The notes under the pieces were generated by a model that was not told the DNA's origin, ran no database searches, and saw nothing but the letters and a program-made list of their open reading frames with translations. Of a DNA stretch of 64,000 nucleotides, positions 28,660 through 36,663 are shown one piece after another. This DNA is from VRUE01 sp036379955 (GTDB taxonomy: Bacteria; Actinomycetota; Thermoleophilia; Solirubrobacterales; 70-9), in the NCBI GenBank assembly GCA_036379955.1, contig DASVFR010000037.1, positions 1-64,000 on the forward strand, written 5' to 3'. Numbering within the stretch: position 1 is the stretch's first letter; every line of letters starts with the position of its first letter. The position numbers were made by a program, and so were the translations under genes.

Positions 28660-29556
28660 TCAGGCCGCGACCGCGGAGAGCTTGTCCTCGACCCACTTGG
28701 TCGAGGCGATGTGCTTGCTCATGCCGAGCTGCTTCGGCTCGGCGCCGAGCGCCAGGCCGACCAGTTGCGGCAGGTGCAGGACGGCGAGGCCGAGGTCGCG
28801 GTTGACGACCTTGGCCGCCTCGGGCTGCTGCATGTCGAGGTTGAGGTGGCAGAGCGGGCAGGGGGTGACGAGGCAGTCGGCGCCGGCGTCGATCGCGTCG
28901 CCGACGTGGGTGCCGGCCTGGCGCAGCGAGGTGTCGCGGTTCATCGTGATCACCGGGAAGCCGCAGCACTTGCGGGCGCCGTCGTACTCGACGACCTCGC
29001 CGCCGAGGACCTCGATCACCTTCTCCAGGTAGACGTCGCGGTCGGGGAACTCGTCGTAGCCGAGCCGCTCCTTGGGGCGGACGACGTAGCAGCCGTAGAA
29101 GGGGCCGACGCGCAGGCCGGAGAGCGGGCGCGTCACCTTCTCGGCGAGCTTGTCGAGCCCGTAGTCCTCGACCAGCAGCCAGAGGAAGTTCTTGTTGGTG
29201 AAGCCGTCCTTGCCCTTGACGTACTCGAGGCCCTGGCCGCTCAGCACCTCGTTGATGTGGGCGCGGTAGGCGGAGTCGGCGTCGAGGCGCTGCTGGCACT
29301 CCGATTGGGCGCCCTGGCAGGTCGAGCAGATGTTCATCATCGCCAGCCCGGTCTGCTGGGCGAGGGCGAAAGTGCGGGCGTTGAGGGTGTCGGCGAGCTC
29401 CTGGTTGTGCTCGGCGATGATCCCGGCGCCGCAGCAGTTGGCGCGGTCGAGTTCGACTAGCTCGATGCCGAGCTTCTCGGCCGTGAACGCCATCGAGCCG
29501 TGCAGTTCGGTGGTGAAGCCGCGCGAGACGCAGCCGGGCCAGTAGGCAAGCTTCAT
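28660..29556 (-). CDS. CCG-domain (HdrB / SdhE-type) third subunit of succinate dehydrogenase/fumarate reductase
   Basis: 298 residues with two cysteine-rich CCG domains: C9 and CC at 41-42 with C77/C80, then a second set (GCYVVRP, KCCGFPVI, PCPLCHLN). Such domains bind a non-cubane 4Fe-4S cluster and in non-classical SDH enzymes replace the hydrophobic SdhC/D anchors, passing electrons toward a quinone. The ATG overlaps the sdhB stop as ATGA, so the two are coupled. No transmembrane helix is visible. HdrB from heterodisulfide reductase is a homologue, but the sdhAB neighbours point to SDH. Confidence 0.88.
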   Translation of the reverse strand: MKLAYWPGCVSRGFTTELHGSMAFTAEKLGIELVELDRANCCGAGIIAEHNQELADTLNARTFALAQQTGLAMMNICSTCQGAQSECQQRLDADSAYRAHINEVLSGQGLEYVKGKDGFTNKNFLWLLVEDYGLDKLAEKVTRPLSGLRVGPFYGCYVVRPKERLGYDEFPDRDVYLEKVIEVLGGEVVEYDGARKCCGFPVITMNRDTSLRQAGTHVGDAIDAGADCLVTPCPLCHLNLDMQQPEAAKVVNRDLGLAVLHLPQLVGLALGAEPKQLGMSKHIASTKWVEDKLSAVAA

Positions 29557-30725
29557 GACTCCTCGCTTTCCGCGGCCGCGGCCGCCTCGATCGCCGCCTC
29601 GGTCATCTCGTCGGGCTCCGGTTCGACGAAATCCTCGTCTTCGCCCTTGATGTAGAGGTTGAATTCCTCGCGATGCTCCTCGGCGTGCTTGTAGATCGCC
29701 TTGACCTCGTCCTGGGCGCCGCCGGGCAGCTTCGGGTGGACGCCGGGGATCAGCTTGGAGGGCGAGCGCGCCTTGCCCGTCTTGATCGCCCGCAGCACCG
29801 TCGGCAGCGACTTGAGCAGGCCTTCGACCGCGCCCTTGCTCGGCTTCAGCTTGCCTTTCAGGCCGGGCGCGTAGGACTCCTGGATCAGCAGCGCCTCGTC
29901 GTTGGTGCCCTTCTTCTCGATCATGTTGACGAAGGCGTTGACGTGGTTGGCGCCGTTGTTGGGATCGTCCTCGATCCCCTCCTCGGCGGCCTTACGGCGC
30001 AGGCGCATGATCTGGTCCATCGGCGCGACCCCCTTGGGGCAGGCGTCGACGCAGCTGAAGCAGTGGGTGCAGTCGTAGATCCCGTGCGGGTCGTGGGCGA
30101 GGTCGTGCAGGCGCTCCTTCGTCTCGGCGTCCCGCGGGTCGCCGACGAAGCGGTAGGCCTTGGCCAGCGCCGCCGGGCCGATGAAATCCGGGTCGGCTTC
30201 CATCGAGAGGCAGGAGGAGACGCAGGCACCGCACTGGATGCAGGCCATCGACTGGGTGATGTCGATCATCGACTCGGGCTCGACCACGTACTCGCGCTCG
30301 GGCGGCTCGCCGTGGGGGAGGAGCCAGGGGGTGACGCGGCGGATCTTGGTCCAGTGCGTCGACTCCATGTCGGTGATCAGGTCCTTGATCACCGGCATAT
30401 TTCCCATCGGCTCTATGACAATCGGCGGGGTGCCCTCGGCGCTGGGGCTGACGCTCGCCTGCTTCTCGGCCAGCTCCTGGGCCTCGCCCACTTGGGTCTT
30501 GCAGCCAAGCCCGGACTGGCCGTTGACCTTCATCCCGCAGGAGCCGCAGATCGCCGCGCGGCAGGAGCAGCGCACGGCGAGCGAGCCGTCGTCGCGGTCC
30601 TTGGCCTGCAGCAGGCCGTCGAGGACCGAGAGCGAGGGGTCGAGGTCGACCTTGAACTCCTCCCAGTAGGCGGCTTCCCCCGACTCGGGCTGGTAGCGGC
30701 GGACTTTCAGCGTGTACTCAGCCAT
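29553..30725 (-). CDS. sdhB: Succinate dehydrogenase/fumarate reductase iron-sulfur subunit
   Basis: 390 residues. The N-terminal ferredoxin domain carries the 2Fe-2S ligands C55, C60, C63 and C75. The C-terminal ferredoxin domain has CIQCGACVSSC (162-172) and CTHCFSCVDACP (219-230) for the 4Fe-4S and 3Fe-4S clusters. It relays electrons from SdhA to the CCG subunit. The protein is about 130 residues longer than typical SdhB; the extra part is a charged C-terminal extension ending in a Glu/Ala-rich tail. It starts immediately after the sdhA stop codon. Confidence 0.93.
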   Translation of the reverse strand: MAEYTLKVRRYQPESGEAAYWEEFKVDLDPSLSVLDGLLQAKDRDDGSLAVRCSCRAAICGSCGMKVNGQSGLGCKTQVGEAQELAEKQASVSPSAEGTPPIVIEPMGNMPVIKDLITDMESTHWTKIRRVTPWLLPHGEPPEREYVVEPESMIDITQSMACIQCGACVSSCLSMEADPDFIGPAALAKAYRFVGDPRDAETKERLHDLAHDPHGIYDCTHCFSCVDACPKGVAPMDQIMRLRRKAAEEGIEDDPNNGANHVNAFVNMIEKKGTNDEALLIQESYAPGLKGKLKPSKGAVEGLLKSLPTVLRAIKTGKARSPSKLIPGVHPKLPGGAQDEVKAIYKHAEEHREEFNLYIKGEDEDFVEPEPDEMTEAAIEAAAAAESEES

Positions 30726-32438
30726 CTAGTAAGTCCTCTCTTGCGGCTCCCACTGGGTGATCGTCACCTCGGAGTAGGAGATCTCCGGGCCGTCGTCGTT
30801 CAGCTGCAAGTCGATGTGCTTGAGCCACTCCTCATCATTGCGCTCCGGGAAGTCCGTCCTGTACTGGGCGCCGCGACTCTCCTTGCGCTCGAGCGCCGCG
30901 ACGCAGGTGCACTCGGCGTTGTCGAGCATGTAGCCGAGCTCGATCGCGCCGAGGATGTCCTGGTTGAAGACCAGCCCCTTGTCGTCGATGTAGGCGCTCT
31001 TCGCCTCCTCCTTGAGCCGGCGCACGGTCTCCAGCGCCTCGGTGATGCCGGCCTCGTCGCGGAAGACGGCGACCTTGGCGTCCATCGTCGTGCCCAGCTC
31101 CAGCTTGATCTCCGAGACGCGCCGGCCCGAGCCCTTCTCGCGGGCGGCGATCGCGTCGATCTGAGCCTGCTCGGCCTCGAGCACGGCTTTGGAGGGGCGC
31201 GAGCCCTCGGTGCGCTTTGCGCGGGCGGCGGCGTCGACGCCGGAGCGGCGGCCGAAGATCAATGTGTCGAGCAGCGAGTTGGCGCCGAGCCGGTTGCCGC
31301 CGTGGACCGAGACGCAGGCGGTCTCGCCCGCCGCGTAGAGGCCGGGGATGTCGGTGCGGCCCTCGACGTCGGTCTTGACGCCGCCCATCGTGTAGTGGTT
31401 GCCCGGCTTGATGTGGATCGGTTCGCGGGTGATGTCGACGCCGGCGAAGTCGCGGCCGACGAGGACGATCTCGCGCAGCGCCTCGTGCACGCGCTTCTTC
31501 GGCACGACGGTGATGTCGAGCGCGACGGTGCCGTCGGGGAAGCCGCGGCCCTCGTTGATCTCGGTCTGCTCGGCGCGCGAGACGACGTCGCGCGAAGCGA
31601 GCTCCATCTTGTTCGGCGCGTAGCGCTCCATGAAGCGTTCGCCCTTGGCGTTGAGCAGGTGCGCGCCCTCGCCGCGGGCCCCCTCGGTGATCAGGAAGCC
31701 CTTACCCGCAAGCGTCGTCGGGTGGTACTGGATCATCTCCATGTCCATCAGCTTCGCTCCGACCCGGTAGGCCATCGCGATGCCGTCGCCGGTGCAGATC
31801 AGGGCGTTTGTGGTCGGCTTCCAGACCTGGCCGTTGCCGCCGCAGGCGAGGATCACCGACTTCGCCTCGAAGAGCTCCATCGAGCCGTCGGCGACGTTGC
31901 GGGTGACGACGCCGCAGCACTCGCCCTCCTCGTCGAGGGCCAGGGCCGTGCAGAACCACTCCTCGTAGCGGGCGACTTGGTCCGAATGCTTCATCAGCTG
32001 CTCGTAGAGCACATGCATGATCGCCTGGCCGGTGATGTCGGCGACGTAGTAGGTGCGCGCGGCGGAGGCGCCGCCGAAGGCGCGGGTGCCGAGCTTCCCT
32101 TCCTCGTTGCGATGGAAGGTGACGCCGAGGTGCTCCATATGGAGGATTTCCTCCGGCGCCTCGCGAGCCATGATTTCGACCGCGTCCTGGTCGCTGAGGT
32201 AGTCGGAGCCCTTGATCGTGTCGAAGGCATGCGACTCCCAGGAGTCGCCGGGGTTGAGCGCCGCGTTGATCCCGCCCTGGGCCGCGTTGGAGTGCGAGCG
32301 GACCGGGTGGACCTTGCTGATGATGCCGACCGAGACGCCCTGCTCGGCGGCGGCGAGGCCGGCGCGCTGGCCGGCGAGGCCGGCGCCGATTACGAGCACG
32401 TCATGCTTGGGCACGGGCGCGGACTCTATAGATGCCAA
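30726..32438 (-). CDS. sdhA: Succinate dehydrogenase/fumarate reductase flavoprotein subunit
   Basis: 570 residues. FAD-binding GAGLAG at 18-23; H49 in RSHSNAAQGG is the expected covalent FAD attachment residue. Active-site residues include HPTT (239-242) and the TEGARGEGA block (251-259). It interconverts succinate and fumarate at the cytoplasmic face. The likely start is TTG at 32438 (or an in-frame GTG at VPKHD a few codons later), as no ATG is available. Confidence 0.94.
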   Translation of the reverse strand: MASIESAPVPKHDVLVIGAGLAGQRAGLAAAEQGVSVGIISKVHPVRSHSNAAQGGINAALNPGDSWESHAFDTIKGSDYLSDQDAVEIMAREAPEEILHMEHLGVTFHRNEEGKLGTRAFGGASAARTYYVADITGQAIMHVLYEQLMKHSDQVARYEEWFCTALALDEEGECCGVVTRNVADGSMELFEAKSVILACGGNGQVWKPTTNALICTGDGIAMAYRVGAKLMDMEMIQYHPTTLAGKGFLITEGARGEGAHLLNAKGERFMERYAPNKMELASRDVVSRAEQTEINEGRGFPDGTVALDITVVPKKRVHEALREIVLVGRDFAGVDITREPIHIKPGNHYTMGGVKTDVEGRTDIPGLYAAGETACVSVHGGNRLGANSLLDTLIFGRRSGVDAAARAKRTEGSRPSKAVLEAEQAQIDAIAAREKGSGRRVSEIKLELGTTMDAKVAVFRDEAGITEALETVRRLKEEAKSAYIDDKGLVFNQDILGAIELGYMLDNAECTCVAALERKESRGAQYRTDFPERNDEEWLKHIDLQLNDDGPEISYSEVTITQWEPQERTY

Positions 32439-32459
32439 ATCCGAGCCCGCAGTCGGATT

Positions 32460-35400
32460 TCAACCCTCGGGTGCAACGCTTTGCGGCGCTCCCGGAGCCA
32501 CTACGCGTTGCACCTGGGGGTTCGGGCCCGGGTCGTTCAGCCACGCTTCGAATCGCGGGGCCGAACGGAAGTGGATCCGCAGGTCGTCCTCGACGGGGGC
32601 GCCGTTGTCTTCCTCGTGGAGGAACCCGGTCACGCCGATGCAGCGGATCCTCAGCTCGCGGTCGGCCCCGTCCGCGCCATCTTCGGACAGCTCGCGCAGG
32701 TCGACGCGCAGCAGGTTCTTGAAGAACGGGGGCTCGTCGGAATCGCCCAGCTCGGCGAGCAGACGGGCCACGGTCTGGGCCAGGTTGCCCGTCTGCTCGG
32801 TGCCTTGCCCGCGGTTGCGCTTGGCCCAGCGGTAGGGGTAGAGCAGGTCGAAGAGCGGCTCGTCCTCCTCCGGCATCGGGAGGTGGCGCGGCCCCTTGCC
32901 GATCGGGTCTTCGCGCTTTTCGTTGAGCAGCTCTCTGATCCGGGCCTGCGCCGCGTCGGCGTTCAATTCCCCCCGCGCCAGCGCGATGACGTCGAGGATG
33001 CCGGTGGCCAGCAGGACGAGGGCCGCTGCCACGAAGAGGAACGCCTCCAGGGCACCCGGCAGTGGGAGGAGGGGAGCGACGAGCACGGCGACGGCGACGG
33101 CGATCGAGAAGAAGAAGCGCATCTTCGGGGTGACGCGGAGCAGCGCAAGCATGGCCCCGAGGAAAGCCAGGATCGCGAGGACGGCGACGGAGCCGATCGC
33201 GGCCGTCGCGATCCAGCCGTCGCCTATCTGGTGGATGAGGATCGCCGCCACGGTGATCCAGGCCGCGGTGGCGAGGAAGCGGGAGGCGGCGCCGAGCTCC
33301 TCGAGAATCCAGGCCGTTCCGGTCAGCCGGTTGGGCTCGTGCGCGCCGGCGATTCCGCCGACCGCCAGCGGCCAGGCTCCGCAGAAGAAGAGCGCGGGCG
33401 CCAGAAGCGGGACGCGATCGGCGTCGGTGTGCTGCCAGAGCGCGAAGGCGAGCAGCGTTGGCCCGGCGACGAACAGCACGTCGCCGACCGTGGAGCAGAG
33501 CGCGCGCCAGAAGCCGGTTTTGGCCGCCTCGGAATCGAACTCGTGCGCGAGCAGGGCGCCGAGCAGCGCGGTGCCGATCGCCATGAAGGCGGCGACGAAG
33601 ACGATCGTCACGAACCATTGCGGGGCGCCGGCGAAGTCGCCGAAGGGGGAGAGGATCGGGATCGCGGCCGCGAAGGAGCCGGTGGTCGCCAGCAGCGGCA
33701 GCGAGGCCGGCGTCGAGCCGCGCAGGTCGTGGATGAGGAGGATCGCGCCGATCAGGATTGCCGGCATCGCGACCGCGACCGCCGCCATTCCCCAGAAGCG
33801 CCCGCTCGTCAGCAGGCCCCCGTCGTAGGCCCGATCGGCGGCGTAGCCGGCGAGGGCCACCAGCAGCACCACGAAGAAGAAGGCGGCGGCCAGCGCGTAG
33901 CGAATCGGGGCCGGTTTCCACGGCTCGTCGGAAGGGGCGCCGAGACGAAGGCCGAGCCTCTCTTTCAGCTTCAGCCGCTTGCCGCCCAACACGAAGAAGA
34001 GGACGAGGAACGCGAGCGGAACGTAGACGGTGGCGAGCGCGTAGCTCCCCGACTTTCCCATCGGCTCGGCGAAGAGCAGCAGGGCCGTCGCGGCGACGAA
34101 GGCCGCGGTGGCGAACTGCACGAGGTTGAACATGCGCGGCCCGGCCCTGCGGGCCGTATAGGCGAGCGAGTCGCCCCGCTGCGGGTAGCAGTGGAAGGTG
34201 TCGGTGTCGGACCCTTCCGGGGCTTGGTCCCCGCCTGCGGGATCATCCGCCTCACGCTGTGGAGGGACGTCCTCGTCGCGGGGCATGGTCAGACCGTCGG
34301 GCCAGCGATCGTCGCCAAGCGGTTTCTCGTCGAGCGGGCCGATGCGGTGGGTCGTGCTGAGGTAGGCGCCGCCTCCCCCCGACACCAGGTAGTAGAGCGG
34401 CTCCTTACGTTCCTGCTCCTTCATCTGGATCGGGTACCGCTGGTAGTTGTGGACGTCGCCGCCGATCGCCGCGACGTAGCCGAACCGCTCGTAGCGGACG
34501 ATGTCGTCGACCGTCTCGAAGGGCGGCGGCTCCTTCTTCCATTCCGCGGCTTCCACCTTGCTCGGTTTCCATTCGATTCGCCCGGGGTGGTAGGCGCCGT
34601 CGACGTAGATCGGCTTGCCGGTGAGCAGGATCTTCTGCTGCGGCCGCTCGGAGATCCGCAGGAGCCATCGTCCCTGCTCGTCGTCGATCGCCCCGGTGAC
34701 GCCGGTGTCGATGCTGACCAGGAGCAGGTCGCCCAGGTCGATCGCGAAGTAGGGCGCCGGCTGGACCGCTTTCGTCTCGTCGCGCGCCCAGTGACGAGTG
34801 TCGCGCCACCGGCTCAGCCGCTCTCGTTCGGGGGGCGCCGAGCGTCGCCAGAGCTGGGTGGCAAGGCGAGTCGCGGGCCTGGTGTCGGTGCCGCGGAAGC
34901 TTTCCGACGGCAGCGGATCGGCGCCGCAGAAGTGGTACATGAAGCCGTCGAGGCCGTCGTACCAGTCATGGTTGCCGGGCAGCGCGTAGATCGGCTTCTC
35001 GAACTCACGGTAGGGGATGTAGAAGCCGTTGACGTACTCGTTGATGTCGCCGGCGGGATAGATCACGTCGCTGACGATCACGAGGAACTCGGCGGCCGGT
35101 TGCGAGCCGCCGATGGCGTTCAAGTAGGGAGCGACCGCGTACTGCGAGGCGTCCTGCTCGCCGGTGTCGCCGACCAGCAGGAAACTGCGCTCCGCGGCGT
35201 CGCTGGGGCGCGAGATCACGAAGTCGTCCCTGGCGGCGCCCCTGGCGCGCTGGCCGGCGATCCAGCGGGCCCGCCTTTCGTCGACGATCTCCGGCCGGAA
35301 CTTGGCGAAGAGGTCGTTGACCGACTCGAACAGCGCTCGCACGGTGAGCCAGGAGAAGCTGTCCCATTTGGGCATCTCGCGCTCTTTCAGCCAGGGATGC

Positions 35401-35501
35401 CAGCGGCCGGGGTCCGCGGCCTTGTCTTTTCGGGGCCGACCTTCGTCGTCCCAGCCGGCGGCTTCGGCACACGTTCGCGAGGCCTTGGGAGGCACTAACA
35501 C
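32460..35501 (-). CDS. Calcineurin-type metallophosphoesterase fused to polytopic membrane domain
   Basis: About 1,013 residues. The N-terminal third is a metallophosphoesterase: VGDTGEQ, SDVIYPAGD, GNHDWYDG and GGDVHNYQRY supply the dimetal ligands. The middle third has about 9-10 hydrophobic helices. The C-terminal third is soluble, charged and of unknown fold. The substrate is unknown. The start is uncertain: GTG at 35501 keeps an upstream stretch (WHPWLKEREMPKWDSFSW) that looks coding; ATG at 35375 is an alternative. The last 20 codons run through a GGTGCAACGC hairpin. Confidence 0.8.
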   Translation of the reverse strand: MLVPPKASRTCAEAAGWDDEGRPRKDKAADPGRWHPWLKEREMPKWDSFSWLTVRALFESVNDLFAKFRPEIVDERRARWIAGQRARGAARDDFVISRPSDAAERSFLLVGDTGEQDASQYAVAPYLNAIGGSQPAAEFLVIVSDVIYPAGDINEYVNGFYIPYREFEKPIYALPGNHDWYDGLDGFMYHFCGADPLPSESFRGTDTRPATRLATQLWRRSAPPERERLSRWRDTRHWARDETKAVQPAPYFAIDLGDLLLVSIDTGVTGAIDDEQGRWLLRISERPQQKILLTGKPIYVDGAYHPGRIEWKPSKVEAAEWKKEPPPFETVDDIVRYERFGYVAAIGGDVHNYQRYPIQMKEQERKEPLYYLVSGGGGAYLSTTHRIGPLDEKPLGDDRWPDGLTMPRDEDVPPQREADDPAGGDQAPEGSDTDTFHCYPQRGDSLAYTARRAGPRMFNLVQFATAAFVAATALLLFAEPMGKSGSYALATVYVPLAFLVLFFVLGGKRLKLKERLGLRLGAPSDEPWKPAPIRYALAAAFFFVVLLVALAGYAADRAYDGGLLTSGRFWGMAAVAVAMPAILIGAILLIHDLRGSTPASLPLLATTGSFAAAIPILSPFGDFAGAPQWFVTIVFVAAFMAIGTALLGALLAHEFDSEAAKTGFWRALCSTVGDVLFVAGPTLLAFALWQHTDADRVPLLAPALFFCGAWPLAVGGIAGAHEPNRLTGTAWILEELGAASRFLATAAWITVAAILIHQIGDGWIATAAIGSVAVLAILAFLGAMLALLRVTPKMRFFFSIAVAVAVLVAPLLPLPGALEAFLFVAAALVLLATGILDVIALARGELNADAAQARIRELLNEKREDPIGKGPRHLPMPEEDEPLFDLLYPYRWAKRNRGQGTEQTGNLAQTVARLLAELGDSDEPPFFKNLLRVDLRELSEDGADGADRELRIRCIGVTGFLHEEDNGAPVEDDLRIHFRSAPRFEAWLNDPGPNPQVQRVVAPGAPQSVAPEG
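32470..32514. repeat. GGTGCAACGC inverted repeat inside the phosphoesterase 3' end
   Basis: GGTGCAACGC (32470-32479) pairs perfectly with GCGTTGCACC (32505-32514). The arms match the element at 3147-3193. Here it forms the last codons of the minus-strand gene ending at 32460, just before sdhA. Confidence 0.55.
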
Positions 35502-35623
35502 ACACTTGAACCTATGGCAGGCAAGTCGCTGAGTAAATCCCAACTATTGAGGATGGAGCCTTCCGCGTCGACGCCGGCGTGGCCACCGCCGACCGTCCGC
35601 CCGCGTCTCTACCTTGGACGCGA

Positions 35624-36625
35624 ATGGAGCAGCAGGCACTCACCGACGCGTTCGAGGTGACGAGGGCGCCGCTGGGCGAGCTGGAGGGTGGGCAGCAGGT
35701 GCGCGGCGTCTACGCGGTCCGCGAGCGCGAGCTGCGCCGCAAGCGCAACGGCGAGCCCTGGCTGCGACTGGTGCTGGGCGACGCCAGCGGCAGCTGCGAG
35801 GCGGTCTCCTGGGAGGGCGCCGAGGAGCTCTACGCGCTGGCGGCTCCCGGTGCGGCGGTCCACGTCGGCGGCCTCTTCGAGGTCAGCGAGCGCTGGGGGG
35901 CGAAGATCAAGCTGAGCGCGCTGCGCCCCGCCGAGGACGGCGAGTACGACCGGGCCGACCTGGCGATCGAATCGGAGGTCCCCTTCGACCGCCTGCAGAG
36001 CGACCTGCGCGACCTGCTCGACACGGTGCAGGACCCGCAGCTGCGCCGCCTGCTCGACGCCTTCTTCGGCGAGGGCTCCGAGAGATGGCGCCGCTTCCGC
36101 GACGCCCCGGCGGCCAAGGTCTACCACCAGGCCTACCGCCACGGGCTGCTCGAGCACACCCTCTCGGTTGCCCAGGCGGTCAGCGCCGCCGCCGCCTTCT
36201 TTCCCGGCATCGACCGCGACGTCGCCGTGACCGGCGCGCTGCTGCACGACATCGGCAAGACCGAGGCCTACAACGACGACCCGCTGGCGATCGACCTCAC
36301 CGACGCCGGGCGCCTGCAGGGCGAGATCCCGCTCGGCTACTACATGGTGCGCCGCCAGATCGAGGAGATCCCGGCCTTCGACCCGGCCCTCGCCCAGGCC
36401 GTCCTGCACATCGTGCTCGCCCATCACGGCTCGCTCGAGCACGGCTCGCCGGTCCTCCCCGCCACGCGCGAGGCCGTCCTCGTCCACATGATCGACAACC
36501 TCGGCGGCCGCCTCGGCAGCTTCGACCGCCTCGAGCGCGAGCTGCCGGCAGGCCAGTCCTGGTCCGGCTTCGACAGAGCGCTGTCGGGCTCCGCCTACTT
36601 CGGCCAGCGCGCTGCCGCCGCCTGA
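35624..36625 (+). CDS. YhaM-like 3'-5' exoribonuclease (OB-fold plus HD domain)
   Basis: 333 residues. The N-terminal OB-fold nucleic-acid-binding domain (about 10-105) is followed by an HD hydrolase domain with HGLLEHTLSVA, LLHDIGK, LAHHGSLEHG and HMIDNLGG, the metal-binding His/Asp set of the YhaM family. It would degrade RNA, and possibly ssDNA, from the 3' end. TACCTT at 35610-35615 ends 8 bases before ATG 35624, so I preferred this leaderless start over the GTG at 35579. Divergent from the membrane phosphoesterase. Confidence 0.85.
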   Translation: MEQQALTDAFEVTRAPLGELEGGQQVRGVYAVRERELRRKRNGEPWLRLVLGDASGSCEAVSWEGAEELYALAAPGAAVHVGGLFEVSERWGAKIKLSALRPAEDGEYDRADLAIESEVPFDRLQSDLRDLLDTVQDPQLRRLLDAFFGEGSERWRRFRDAPAAKVYHQAYRHGLLEHTLSVAQAVSAAAAFFPGIDRDVAVTGALLHDIGKTEAYNDDPLAIDLTDAGRLQGEIPLGYYMVRRQIEEIPAFDPALAQAVLHIVLAHHGSLEHGSPVLPATREAVLVHMIDNLGGRLGSFDRLERELPAGQSWSGFDRALSGSAYFGQRAAAA

Positions 36626-36663
36626 CGCCGCCAGGCGGCGGCAGCCCTAGACTGCGGCGCGCG

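Noticed and set aside
29673..35498. A very long plus-strand open frame (over 1,900 codons) opposite the sdh operon and membrane phosphoesterase
   Set aside because: The antisense of GC-rich genes lacks stop codons because of third-position bias. Its translation is Arg/Val/Asp-rich with no domain, and the minus strand holds clear sdhA, sdhB and phosphoesterase motifs.
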